From contig NZ_SMRO01000002.1 of assembly GCF_004359985.1 (NCBI RefSeq), forward strand, positions 1,998,536-2,062,535: a stretch of DNA of 64,000 nucleotides, written 5' to 3'. The position numbers and the translations under genes were made by a program. The notes under the pieces were generated by a model, which worked only from the letters and a program-made list of their open reading frames with translations, did no database searches and was not told the origin of the DNA. How positions within the stretch are numbered: position 1 is the first letter of the stretch; each line of letters begins with the position of its first letter. This document shows, in pieces, positions 1 to 8,338 of the stretch. This DNA is from Paraburkholderia flava (lineage in GTDB: Bacteria > Pseudomonadota > Gammaproteobacteria > Burkholderiales > Burkholderiaceae).

Positions 1-1103
1 TCGAAACCGCCCTTCTCCTCGACGTCGCGGAACAGCTGCAACACGCGCGCCGGATCGCGGCCCAGCAGATCGAACACGAAGCGCTCGAAGTTCGACGCCT
101 TCGAGATGTCCATGCTAGGGCTGCTCGTGTGATATGTCTCGGCCGCCTTGCGCACGCGGTAGATACCGGTGCGGAAGAACTCGTCGAGTACGTCGTTCTC
201 GTTGGTCGCGACGACGAGCTTTTCGATCGGCAAGCCCATCATCCGCGCGATGTGTCCCGCGCAGACATTGCCGAAGTTGCCCGACGGCACCGCGAACGAC
301 ACGCGCTCATCGTTCGACTTCGTCGCAGCAAAATAGCCCTTGAAGTAGTAGACCACCTGCGCGACGACACGCGCCCAGTTGATCGAATTGACGGTGCCGA
401 TGCGATGCTGCGCCTTGAACGCGTGATCGTTCGACACGGCCTTCACGATGTCCTGGCAGTCGTCGAACACGCCTTCGACCGCGACGTTGAAGATGTTCGG
501 ATCCTGCAGGCTGTACATCTGCGCGGTCTGGAACGCACTCATCTTCTTGTGCGGCGACAGCATGAACACGCGCACGCCGTGCTTGCCGCGCATCGCGTAT
601 TCGGCCGCGCTGCCGGTGTCGCCCGACGTCGCGCCGAGGATGTTCAGCGTTTCACCGTGCTTCTCGAGCGCGTACTCGAACAGGTTGCCGAGCAGTTGCA
701 TCGCCATGTCCTTGAACGCGAGCGTCGGACCGTTCGACAGTTCGAGTAGCGACAGCGGCGCACCGTTCTCGACGCCGAGCGTCTTCAGCGGCGTGATCTG
801 CGCGGCGAGCGGGGCCGCCGAGGCGTCGTCACCGCGTACGTTGCAGTACGTCTGCGCGGTGTACGTGCGGCGCGTCAGCGCGCGGAGGTCTTCAGCGGGA
901 ATGTCGTCGCTGAATTTCGACAGGATCTCGAATGCGAGATCGGCGTACGGCAGCGTGCGCCAGCGCGCGAGTTCGTCCGCCGACACACGCGGATACTCGG
1001 CCGGCAGATACAGACCGCCGTCTTTCGCGAGACCGCCGAGCAGGATGTCCGAAAACGAATGGCGTTCGCTGATGCCAGCGCCGCGAGTGGAAATGTAGTT
1101 CAT
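1..1103 (-). CDS. thrC: Threonine synthase, C-terminus cut by window edge
   Basis: Converts O-phospho-L-homoserine to L-threonine with PLP in the cytoplasm, the last step of threonine synthesis. The reading frame starts with ATG at 1103 (N-terminus MNYISTRGAGISERHSF) and stays open to the left edge, giving about 367 residues; the rest lies outside the window. The PLP lysine motif LAFKDMAMQLLG places the lysine near residue 131, followed by the glycine-rich LGATSGDTGSA segment, both typical of the family. It begins 9 bp after the hom stop, so hom and thrC are probably cotranscribed. Family assignment is firm; only the end is missing. Confidence 0.96.
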   Translation of the reverse strand, partial: MNYISTRGAGISERHSFSDILLGGLAKDGGLYLPAEYPRVSADELARWRTLPYADLAFEILSKFSDDIPAEDLRALTRRTYTAQTYCNVRGDDASAAPLAAQITPLKTLGVENGAPLSLLELSNGPTLAFKDMAMQLLGNLFEYALEKHGETLNILGATSGDTGSAAEYAMRGKHGVRVFMLSPHKKMSAFQTAQMYSLQDPNIFNVAVEGVFDDCQDIVKAVSNDHAFKAQHRIGTVNSINWARVVAQVVYYFKGYFAATKSNDERVSFAVPSGNFGNVCAGHIARMMGLPIEKLVVATNENDVLDEFFRTGIYRVRKAAETYHTSSPSMDISKASNFERFVFDLLGRDPARVLQLFRDVEEKGGF

Positions 1104-1112
1104 CAGTCTCGC

Positions 1113-2444
1113 CTAGTTCAGTGCTTCCATCCGGAGCTTCGTCACCTTCGACACCACGGTCTGCAGTGCCTCGATGCGCTCGATCGCCGCGTTCACGTGT
1201 TTCTCGACTGTCTCGTGCGTGATCAGGATGATGTCCGTCTCGCCCTTGCGCGACACGTCGACCTGCTCCGATTCCTTCTGCAGCAGCGCGTCGATCGAGA
1301 TACCGCCGTCGGCGAGAATGCGCGTGATGTCGGCCAGCACGCCGGTCACGTCGGCGACGCGCAGCCGCAGGTAGTAGCCGCTCGTCACTTCGTCGATCGG
1401 CAGGATCGGCGTGCTCGACAGGCTGTCCGGCTGGAACGCGAGATGCGGAACGCGATGTTCCGGATCGGCCGTATGCAGACGGGTCACGTCGACCAGATCG
1501 GCGACCACCGCCGATGCGGTCGGCTCCGCGCCCGCGCCCTTGCCGTAGTACAGCGTCGTGCCGACCGCGTCGCCGTGCACGACGACCGCGTTCATCGGCC
1601 CTTCCACGTTCGCGAGCAGCCGCTTGGCCGGAATCAGCGTCGGATGGACGCGCAGTTCGATGCCCTTGTCGGAGCGCCGCGTGATGCCGAGCAGCTTGAT
1701 CCGGTAGCCGAGTTCTTCCGCGTAGCGGATATCGATCGCGGCCAGCTTGCTGATCCCCTCGACGTACGCCTTATCGAACTGCACCGGCACGCCGAACGCG
1801 ATCGCGCTCATGATCGTCGCCTTGTGCGCGGCGTCGACGCCTTCGATGTCGAACGTCGGGTCCGCTTCCGCGTAACCGAGTTCCTGCGCGGCCTTCAACG
1901 CGGTCGCGAAGTCGAGACCGCGGTCGCGCATCTCCGACAGGATGTAGTTGGTCGTGCCGTTGATGATGCCGGCGATGTACTGGATGCGGTTCGCCGTCAG
2001 CCCTTCGCGCAGCGCCTTGATGATCGGAATGCCGCCCGCGACCGCGCCCTCGAATGCGACCATCACGCCGTTCGCGCGCGCCGCCTGGAAGATCTCCGTG
2101 CCGTGCACCGCGAGCAGCGCCTTGTTCGCCGTCACGACATGCTTGCGGTTCGCGATCGCGCGCAGGACGAGATCGCGTGCGAGGCCCGTGCCGCCGATCA
2201 TCTCGGCGACGATCGAGATCGACGGGTCGTCGACGACCGCGTTGAAGTCGTCGGTCAGCGCGATGCTGCCCGCGTCGGCGCCGAGCGCCGCTGTGGCCTT
2301 CGCCGGATTGCGCACGGCAATGCGCGCAATCTCGATGCCGCGGCCCGCGCGACGTTTGATTTCTTCCTGGTTGCGGCGCAGTACCGTGAAGGTGCCGCTG
2401 CCCACCGTGCCGAAGCCCAGCAGTCCAACTTTGATCGGTTCCAT
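1113..2444 (-). CDS. hom: Homoserine dehydrogenase
   Basis: NAD(P)H-dependent reduction of aspartate semialdehyde to homoserine, the branch-point enzyme for threonine and methionine. The 443-residue protein opens with the Rossmann motif GLLGFGTVGSGTF and has a C-terminal ACT domain from about residue 354, the usual site of threonine feedback. It is monofunctional, with no aspartokinase domain. It lies between the aminotransferase gene (64 bp upstream) and thrC (9 bp downstream), all on the minus strand, which suggests one aspartate-family operon. The long plus-strand frame opposite it is a high-GC shadow. Confidence 0.97.
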   Translation of the reverse strand: MEPIKVGLLGFGTVGSGTFTVLRRNQEEIKRRAGRGIEIARIAVRNPAKATAALGADAGSIALTDDFNAVVDDPSISIVAEMIGGTGLARDLVLRAIANRKHVVTANKALLAVHGTEIFQAARANGVMVAFEGAVAGGIPIIKALREGLTANRIQYIAGIINGTTNYILSEMRDRGLDFATALKAAQELGYAEADPTFDIEGVDAAHKATIMSAIAFGVPVQFDKAYVEGISKLAAIDIRYAEELGYRIKLLGITRRSDKGIELRVHPTLIPAKRLLANVEGPMNAVVVHGDAVGTTLYYGKGAGAEPTASAVVADLVDVTRLHTADPEHRVPHLAFQPDSLSSTPILPIDEVTSGYYLRLRVADVTGVLADITRILADGGISIDALLQKESEQVDVSRKGETDIILITHETVEKHVNAAIERIEALQTVVSKVTKLRMEALN

Positions 2445-2508
2445 GCAGCGTGTGTGTTCGAGTAAGGATTGAGAAACGGGGGCCTGCGGGCGTCGCCGCC
2501 CGCAGGCT

Positions 2509-3756
2509 TCATGCGGCGTGACGCTTGCGATAGCCGTCGAGGAAGCGCGCGATCCGGTTGATCGAATCGGCGAGATCGTCCACGTTCGGCAGGAACACGA
2601 CGCGGAAATGGTCCGGCGTCTTCCAGTTGAACCCTGAGCCCTGTACGAGCAGCACGCGTTCCGCGAGCAGCAGATCGAGAATGAACTGCTGGTCGTTCTC
2701 GATCGGGTACATCTTCGGGTCGAGGCGCGGGAACATGTAGAGCGCCGCTTCCGGCTTCACGCAGGTAACGCCCGGAATCGCGGTAAGCATCTCGTACGCG
2801 AGCTCGCGCTGCCGGTACAGCCGGCCGGTCGGCACGATCAGATCGTTGATGCTCTGATAGCCGCCGAGCGCGGTCTGGATCGCGTACTGGCCCGGCACGT
2901 TCGGGCACAGCCGCATCGACGCGAGGATGCCGAGGCCTTCGAGATAGTCTTTCGCGCGACGGCGGTTCTCGCCGGTCATGCCCGACACGAACATCCAGCC
3001 CGCGCGATAGCCGCACGAGCGATAGCTCTTCGACAGGCTGTTGAACGTGACGGTCAGCACGTCGTCGGCAAGCGAGCCGATCGCGGTGTGCGTCTTGCCG
3101 TCGTAGATGATCTTGTCGTAGACCTCGTCCGCGAAGATCACGAGACCGTGCTCGCGCGCGATGTCGATCAACTCGAGCAGCAGTTCGTTGGAATACAGCG
3201 CGCCAGTCGGATTGTTCGGATTAATCACGACGAGCGCGCGCGTGTTCGGCGTGATCTTGCGGCGGATGTCGTCGGGGTCGGGCATCCAGCGATTCGACTC
3301 GTCGCAGATGTAATGCACCGGCGTGCCGCCCGATAGGCTCACGCCCGCAGTCCACAGCGGATAGTCGGGCGCGGGCAGCAGCACCTCGTCGCCGTCGTTC
3401 AGCAGACCCTGCAGTGCCATCACGATCAGCTCGGACGCGCCGTTGCCGATGTAGATGTCGTCCAGCTCGACGCCGTTCACGCCCTTCTGCTGCGCGTAAT
3501 GCATGATCGCCTTGCGCGCGGAGAACACCCCCTTCGAATCGGAATAACCCGACGAACCCGGCAGGTTCCGGATCATGTCCTGAACGATCTCGTCGGGCGC
3601 GTCGAAACCGAACGGCGCCAGATTGCCGATGTTCAGCTTGATGATGCGATGGCCCTCTTCCTCGAGCCGCTTCGCGTGTTCGAGGACAGGCCCGCGGATG
3701 TCGTAGCAGACGTTCAGCAGCTTGTTGGATTTCAGGATCGGTTTCACGGCGGGCAC
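2509..3756 (-). CDS. alaA: PLP-dependent aminotransferase, AlaA type
   Basis: Class I/II aminotransferase of 415 residues, closest in my recognition to E. coli AlaA, which makes alanine from pyruvate and glutamate. Family landmarks are VCYDIRGPV near the N-terminus, NPNNPTGALY, ADEVYDKIIYDG and the PLP lysine in SLSKSYR (K243). The frame starts with GTG at 3756; an upstream ATG is out of frame, and a second GTG three codons in is an alternative. Its position directly before hom and thrC is common in Burkholderiaceae. The substrate is inferred from family resemblance and could also include other branched or aromatic 2-oxo acids. Confidence 0.88.
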   Translation of the reverse strand: MPAVKPILKSNKLLNVCYDIRGPVLEHAKRLEEEGHRIIKLNIGNLAPFGFDAPDEIVQDMIRNLPGSSGYSDSKGVFSARKAIMHYAQQKGVNGVELDDIYIGNGASELIVMALQGLLNDGDEVLLPAPDYPLWTAGVSLSGGTPVHYICDESNRWMPDPDDIRRKITPNTRALVVINPNNPTGALYSNELLLELIDIAREHGLVIFADEVYDKIIYDGKTHTAIGSLADDVLTVTFNSLSKSYRSCGYRAGWMFVSGMTGENRRRAKDYLEGLGILASMRLCPNVPGQYAIQTALGGYQSINDLIVPTGRLYRQRELAYEMLTAIPGVTCVKPEAALYMFPRLDPKMYPIENDQQFILDLLLAERVLLVQGSGFNWKTPDHFRVVFLPNVDDLADSINRIARFLDGYRKRHAA

Positions 3757-4284
3757 TTCATCCAGGTAAGTAGGCGCAAGCCCGAAGGCAGGAAAATGGT
3801 GGCCGCAGGGTAAAGCTTCGTCGGTATTGTCGCAGTGTCGCCGGAACGCCCGGCACGGACTCGCGGATTGCGCGAGGCATACGAGCCGTAGATGGGCGGC
3901 ATGGAGATCTACGCATAACCAACGGAGACCAGCCGTGCCGCTACAGCGCCCAGGGTGGTTCTGCCCGTTCGCGCGGGCATCTCGCGGCGCCCGTCGGACA
4001 TCGGACCGACCCGCATTGAACCGGCGACAGGTTTGCCGGTCTGCACATTATTCGCGCGGCTCGTGGCGGCGCGACAGGCGAGGGGCGCCGCAGGTCGGCT
4101 AAAAAGCTATAATTTAGCGGATTTTGGCCGACTTCCGCAATGCACCAACTGCATCCGCGGGCCCCGTCGGCCATGCCCGTGTCCGTTGCGCACGGCTTGC
4201 CGCCCTGCTTCGATCGTCGCCCCGCGCGGCCGGCAGCACGGCAGGCACCTCGCGCACGATGCTTCACGATCTCGGAACTACGAT
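3757..4284. other. Intergenic region between alaA and the Mth938-like gene
   Basis: 528 bp between two divergent genes. I see no convincing gene: the open frames here have no ribosome binding site or recognisable protein. On the plus strand a TATAAT hexamer at 4108-4113 lies between the short inverted arms gctaaa (4098-4103) and tttagc (4113-4118) and is the best -10 candidate for the Mth938-like gene. No good -35 accompanies it. The alaA promoter must be in the left part, but no clear hexamers stand out. Confidence 0.5.
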
Positions 4285-4659
4285 TTGAAATTACACCAGG
4301 ATGCAAGCGGCGCCCTCAACACCGTGACCGGTTATGGCGCCGACTATGTCGAAATCAATCTCGAGCGCCATCTGGGCAGCATCATCGTTTTGCCGGGCTC
4401 CCCGGTCATCCCGTGGCCGGTTGCCTCGTTCGACGCGCTCGCTCCCGAACACTTCGAACTGCTGGTCGGGCCAGCGCCGGAAGTCGTGATCTTCGGCAGC
4501 GGCGCACAGCTGCGCTTCCCGCACCCGCGCATCACTGCCGCGCTGACCGCGAAGCGGATCGGCGTCGAAACCATGGACTTCAAGGCGGCCTGCCGGACCT
4601 ACAACATCCTGATGGCCGAGGGCCGCAAGGTCGCGGCCGCCCTGTTGATCGAAAGCTGA
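4285..4659 (+). CDS. Mth938-like (DUF498) domain protein
   Basis: Small cytoplasmic protein of 124 residues. The sequence from about residue 10 (TVTGYGADYVEINLERHLGS) through SGAQLRFPHPRI and METMDF-like VETMDFKAACRTYNIL matches the Mth938-like/DUF498 family, whose bacterial role is unsettled. I chose the TTG at 4285 because the family begins close to this point, with ggaa about 8 nt upstream. The frame stays open further upstream to 3955, but that extension looks like random GC-rich coding. It precedes arnT by about 270 bp on the same strand, so cotranscription is possible but not shown. Confidence 0.8.
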   Translation: MKLHQDASGALNTVTGYGADYVEINLERHLGSIIVLPGSPVIPWPVASFDALAPEHFELLVGPAPEVVIFGSGAQLRFPHPRITAALTAKRIGVETMDFKAACRTYNILMAEGRKVAAALLIES

Positions 4660-4749
4660 GCGGGCCGCAGCGGCTTGAGGCGGCCCGAAACGGAACACGC
4701 TGGTCCGACCGCTGAGCCGGCCCTTTCAGCACATCGGGCACATCGAATC

Positions 4750-4770
4750 CGGCTAAGGTTCGGCTAAGGT
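4750..4770 (+). promoter_or_regulatory. Direct repeat with 11-bp period upstream of arnT
   Basis: The 10-mer cggctaaggt occurs at 4750-4759 and again at 4761-4770, that is CTAAGG-N5-CTAAGG. This half-site length and spacing is the layout of boxes bound by PmrA/PhoP-type response regulators, although the half-site is not the enteric consensus. A -10-like TACACT follows at 4779-4784. It is the only such repeat I noticed before the Ara4N cluster. Function is inferred. Confidence 0.4.
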
Positions 4771-4933
4771 CGATAGCGTACACTGCGCGGCGGCGCAGGA
4801 CGGCCATCGCACACGTGTCCTCGCGGGTCGCGGCCGATCGCCGTAGCAGATGCAGCAGAAGCAGCAGATGCGCCGAAGCTCTCAACAATCTCCGTACGTC
4901 CGCGCAGGCGGCGTCGACAAGACAGGTAATTCC

Positions 4934-6637
4934 ATGAACGATACGCCGTCGAGGCTACCGCTCAACCGCACCGCGATCCTGCTGCTCGTGATCGCACTCG
5001 CTCTCATCTGGTTCGTGCCGCTCGGCTGGCGTCATCTGATCCCCAGCGACGAAGGCCGCTACGCCGAAATGGCGCGCGAGATGTTCACGACCGGCGACTG
5101 GATCACGCCGCGCTACAACGGCTACAAGTACTTCGAGAAGCCGCCGCTGCAAACGTGGGCCAATGCGCTGACGTTCGCGTGGTTCGGCATCGGCGAGTGG
5201 CAGGCGCGGCTCTACACCGCGCTGACCGGCTTCGCTGGCGTGCTGCTGATCGGCTATACCGGCGCGCGCGTGTTCAACGCGGCGACCGGCGTGTTCGCCG
5301 CGATCGTGCTCGCGAGCTCGCCGTACTGGAACCTGATGGGCCACTTCAACACGCTCGACATGGGCCTGTCGTTCTGGATGGAGCTCACGCTGTGCTCGCT
5401 GCTGCTCGCGCAGCGGCCGAACCTGCCGGGCTCGCAGGCGCGTCTGTGGATGTGGGCGTGCTGGATCTCGATGGCGCTCGCAGTGCTGTCGAAGGGCCTC
5501 ATCGGCCTGATCCTGCCGGGCGCGGCGCTCGTGATCTACACGCTCGTCGCGCGCGACTGGGCGCTGTGGAAGCGTCTCTATCTGGTGAGCGGGCTGATCC
5601 TGTTCTTCGCGGTCGTCACGCCGTGGTTCGTGCTCGTACAGCAGCGCAACCCTGAGTTCTTCAATTTCTTCTTCATCGTCCAGCAGTTCGACCGCTATCT
5701 GACGCCCGAACAGAATCGCCCCGGCCCGTTCTACTACTTCGCGGGCGTGATGCTGATCGGTTTCCTGCCGTGGCTCTCGATCGCCGTGCAGAGCATCCGC
5801 CAGGCGGTGCGCATGCCGCGTCAGCCGAACGGTTTCTCTCCGGCACTCGTGATGCTCGTGTGGTCCGCGTTCATCTTCCTGTTCTTCAGCGCGTCGCATT
5901 CGAAGCTGGTGTCGTACACGCTGCCGATCGCGCCCGCGCTTGCGCTGCTGATCGGCATGTATCTGCCGCTCGTGTCGCGCGAAGCACTGCGCCGCCATCT
6001 CGCGGGCTATGCGGTGTTCCTCGTGGTCGCTGCGTTCGGCGCGATTTTCCTGCACTGGGCCGGTGACGCGCGCAATCCGAACGCGCTGTATCGCGCGTTC
6101 CAGGAGTGGGTCTATGCGGGTCTCGCGGTCGCGTTCGTGCTGACGCTCGTTGCGTTCGCGATGTGCCGCCGTGGCGGTAACGACAATGGCAACAACGGCA
6201 ACGGCATCGTCCGCGCGATCGCGACGTTCGGCCTGGGGTGGTTGCTGCTCGGCACCATTGCCGGCACCGGACACGACGTGTTCGGCCGGCTCAGTTCCGG
6301 CGTGCAGCTCGCGCCCGCCGTGAAGGCCGCGCTCGCGAAGCTGCCGCCCGACACCCCGTTCTACTCGGTCGACGTCCTCGATCACACGATGCCGTTCTAC
6401 GTCGGCCACACGATGATCATGGTCCAGCATTCGGACGAGCTGACGTTCGGCGTCACGGTCGAACCGCAGAAATGGCTGCCGACCGTCGATGCATGGATCG
6501 CGCGCTGGAAGACCGACCGCTATGCGCTCGCGCTGATGTCGCCGTCGCGCTATGCCGAACTCGAGAAGCAGCATCTGCCGATGGAAGTGGTCGCGCGCGA
6601 CCAGCGTCGCGTGATCGTCGAGAAGCCTCAGCAGTAA
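4934..6637 (+). CDS. arnT: Lipid A 4-amino-4-deoxy-L-arabinose transferase
   Basis: Integral inner-membrane GT-C glycosyltransferase of the PMT/family 39 class. It moves Ara4N from undecaprenyl phosphate to lipid A on the periplasmic face, lowering surface charge and giving polymyxin resistance. The protein has 567 residues from ATG 4934 (MNDTPSRLPLNRTAIL). The first periplasmic loop carries the family motif PSDEGRYAEMAREM, then FEKPPLQTW, followed by about twelve hydrophobic segments and a soluble C-terminal domain. The frame is open to 4850, but the chosen ATG begins right before the first membrane segment. It heads the Ara4N cluster, with the flippase gene 62 bp downstream. Confidence 0.93.
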   Translation: MNDTPSRLPLNRTAILLLVIALALIWFVPLGWRHLIPSDEGRYAEMAREMFTTGDWITPRYNGYKYFEKPPLQTWANALTFAWFGIGEWQARLYTALTGFAGVLLIGYTGARVFNAATGVFAAIVLASSPYWNLMGHFNTLDMGLSFWMELTLCSLLLAQRPNLPGSQARLWMWACWISMALAVLSKGLIGLILPGAALVIYTLVARDWALWKRLYLVSGLILFFAVVTPWFVLVQQRNPEFFNFFFIVQQFDRYLTPEQNRPGPFYYFAGVMLIGFLPWLSIAVQSIRQAVRMPRQPNGFSPALVMLVWSAFIFLFFSASHSKLVSYTLPIAPALALLIGMYLPLVSREALRRHLAGYAVFLVVAAFGAIFLHWAGDARNPNALYRAFQEWVYAGLAVAFVLTLVAFAMCRRGGNDNGNNGNGIVRAIATFGLGWLLLGTIAGTGHDVFGRLSSGVQLAPAVKAALAKLPPDTPFYSVDVLDHTMPFYVGHTMIMVQHSDELTFGVTVEPQKWLPTVDAWIARWKTDRYALALMSPSRYAELEKQHLPMEVVARDQRRVIVEKPQQ

Positions 6638-6699
6638 GTAGAAGTAAGCTGCCGTAAGACATAACAGCCAGCCAGCCCCGCTCATTAACCGAACCGACG

Positions 6700-7071
6700 A
6701 TGAACCCGATCTCGCTTTTCTGCATCCTCGCTGGCGTCACGCTGAACGCCTGCGCGCAACTGCTGCTGAAGGCCGGCACGAATGCCGTTGGACACTTCGA
6801 ATTCACCCGTGCGAACATTCTGCCCATCGGCTGGCGGCTGGCTACGCAGTGGCCGATCATCGGCGGGCTGGCGTGCTATGTGGTGAGCGTCGGCGTGTGG
6901 GTCGTCGGGCTGTCGCGGGTCGACGTGTCGATCGCGTACCCGATGCTGTCGCTCGGCTATGTCGTCAACGCGTTCGCAGCGTGGTATTTATTCGGCGAAG
7001 TGCTGTCGGTCCAGAAGCTGATCGGCATCGGCATCATTCTCGTCGGCGTGTTCGTGCTGGCGCGCAGTTGA
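6700..7071 (+). CDS. SMR-type small membrane protein, probable Ara4N-lipid flippase subunit
   Basis: 123 residues with four hydrophobic helices, of the DMT/SMR fold. Drug-exporting SMR proteins carry an essential Glu in helix 1 (E14 of EmrE); aligning the conserved helix-1 Lys puts N16 at this place here, as in ArnE/ArnF-like proteins. Together with its position between arnT and arnB this argues for undecaprenyl-phosphate-Ara4N translocation rather than drug efflux. Enterobacteria use an ArnE-ArnF pair, whereas only one such gene lies in this cluster, so it may work as a homodimer. The function is inferred. Confidence 0.78.
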   Translation: MNPISLFCILAGVTLNACAQLLLKAGTNAVGHFEFTRANILPIGWRLATQWPIIGGLACYVVSVGVWVVGLSRVDVSIAYPMLSLGYVVNAFAAWYLFGEVLSVQKLIGIGIILVGVFVLARS

Positions 7072-7087
7072 GGCTGCCTGCCTTGAT

Positions 7088-7132
7088 GGCGCCCGACGTA
7101 TCGACGCCCGACGCATCGGCGCCCGACGCGAC
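7088..7132 (+). repeat. Three tandem 15-bp repeats
   Basis: Three imperfect copies of a 15-bp unit of the form g(g/a)cgcccgacg(t/c)atc lie at 7088-7102, 7103-7117 and 7118-7132, in the 109 bp between the SMR gene and arnB. The third copy differs at its last bases. They lie 48 bp before the arnB start. No protein role is apparent. Confidence 0.7.
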
Positions 7133-7180
7133 TTAAGCATCCGTGTACATTGCAGCCCTTTCTCATTGAGCGAAGCCTTC

Positions 7181-8332
7181 ATGTCCCAGTCATCCGTACC
7201 GTTTTTGCCGTTCGTCCGCCCGGAAATCGATGAAGAAACGATCCAGGGCGTCGCCGACGTGCTGCGCTCCGGCTGGATCACCACCGGCCCGCAAAACCAG
7301 CAGTTCGAGGCCGAACTGTCCGCGTTCTGCGGCGGCCGTCCGGTGCGTACGTTCAATTCCGGCACGGCAACCCTCGAGATCGGTCTGCGGATCGCCGGCG
7401 TCGGTGCCGGCGACGAAGTCATCACGACGCCCGCATCGTGGGTCGCGACCAGCAACGTGATCATCGAAACCGGTGCGACGCCGGTGTTCGTCGACATCGA
7501 TCCGCGCACCCGCAACATCGATCTCGACCTGCTTGAAAAAGCGATCACGCCGCGCACGAAAGCGGTCATCCCGGTGTACCTGGCCGGCATGCCGGTCGAC
7601 ATGGACCGTCTGTACGACATCGCGCGCGCGCACAAGCTGCGCGTGATCGAAGATGCGGCGCAGGCGTTCGGTTCGACGTGGCGCGGCAAGCGCATCGGCG
7701 CGTTCGGCGACATCGTGTCGTTCAGCTTCCACGCGAACAAGAACCTCACGTCGATCGAAGGCGGCGCGCTCGTGCTGAACAACGAAGACGAAGCACTGCT
7801 CGCGCAGAAGTACCGGCTGCAAGGCGTGACGCGCACGGGCTTCGATGGAATGGACTGCGATCTGCTCGGCGGCAAGTACAACCTCACCGACGTCGCGGCG
7901 CGCGTTGGCCTCGGTCAGTTGAAGCACCTCGATCGCTTCCTCGCGCAACGCAAGACACTGGCGCGCGCGTATTTCGCGGGTCTTGAAGGCGGTGCTGCAG
8001 TGCGGCTCGGCATCGGTCTGCCGGTCGCGGATTTCGAGCACTCGAACTGGCACATGTTCCAGATCACGCTGCCGCTCGAAAAGCTGTCGCTCGATCGCGC
8101 GGGCTTCATGGCGCAACTGAAAGAGCGCGGCATCGGCTCGGGCGTCCACTATCCGGCGATCCATCTGTTCACGCTGTATCGCGCGCGCGGCTTCCACGAA
8201 GGAATGTTCCCGCACGCGGAGCGCTTCGGCGCGACGACGGTCACGCTGCCGCTCTTCACGCTGCTGACCGAAGCCGACGTCGCGCGCGTATGCCGCGCGG
8301 TCAATGAAATTTGCGAACAATACGGAAAATAA
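7181..8332 (+). CDS. arnB: UDP-4-amino-4-deoxy-L-arabinose--oxoglutarate aminotransferase
   Basis: PLP enzyme of the DegT/DnrJ/EryC1/StrS family. It transfers an amino group from glutamate to UDP-4-keto-arabinose, giving UDP-Ara4N. The protein has 383 residues from ATG 7181 (MSQSSVPFLPFVRPEIDEET); an in-frame TTG at 7166 would add five residues. The PLP lysine is K187 in FSFHANKNLTS, matching K188 of the enteric enzyme. GTATLEIGLR and EDAAQAFG are other family blocks. The next gene, arnC, starts 6 bp after the stop, so translation is likely coupled through the rest of the operon. Confidence 0.95.
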   Translation: MSQSSVPFLPFVRPEIDEETIQGVADVLRSGWITTGPQNQQFEAELSAFCGGRPVRTFNSGTATLEIGLRIAGVGAGDEVITTPASWVATSNVIIETGATPVFVDIDPRTRNIDLDLLEKAITPRTKAVIPVYLAGMPVDMDRLYDIARAHKLRVIEDAAQAFGSTWRGKRIGAFGDIVSFSFHANKNLTSIEGGALVLNNEDEALLAQKYRLQGVTRTGFDGMDCDLLGGKYNLTDVAARVGLGQLKHLDRFLAQRKTLARAYFAGLEGGAAVRLGIGLPVADFEHSNWHMFQITLPLEKLSLDRAGFMAQLKERGIGSGVHYPAIHLFTLYRARGFHEGMFPHAERFGATTVTLPLFTLLTEADVARVCRAVNEICEQYGK

Positions 8333-8338
8333 GCGGAT

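Noticed and set aside
1059..2465. 468-codon plus-strand open frame opposite hom
   Set aside because: It is Arg/Asp/His-rich shadow coding typical of high-GC genes; hom on the other strand is unmistakable.
3955..4284. N-terminal extension of the Mth938-like gene
   Set aside because: The extension is Arg/Cys/Pro-rich and unlike the family; the TTG at 4285 fits its normal length.
4955..6685. 576-codon minus-strand open frame opposite arnT
   Set aside because: Composition is Arg/Glu/His-rich without any domain, while the other strand encodes a recognisable ArnT.
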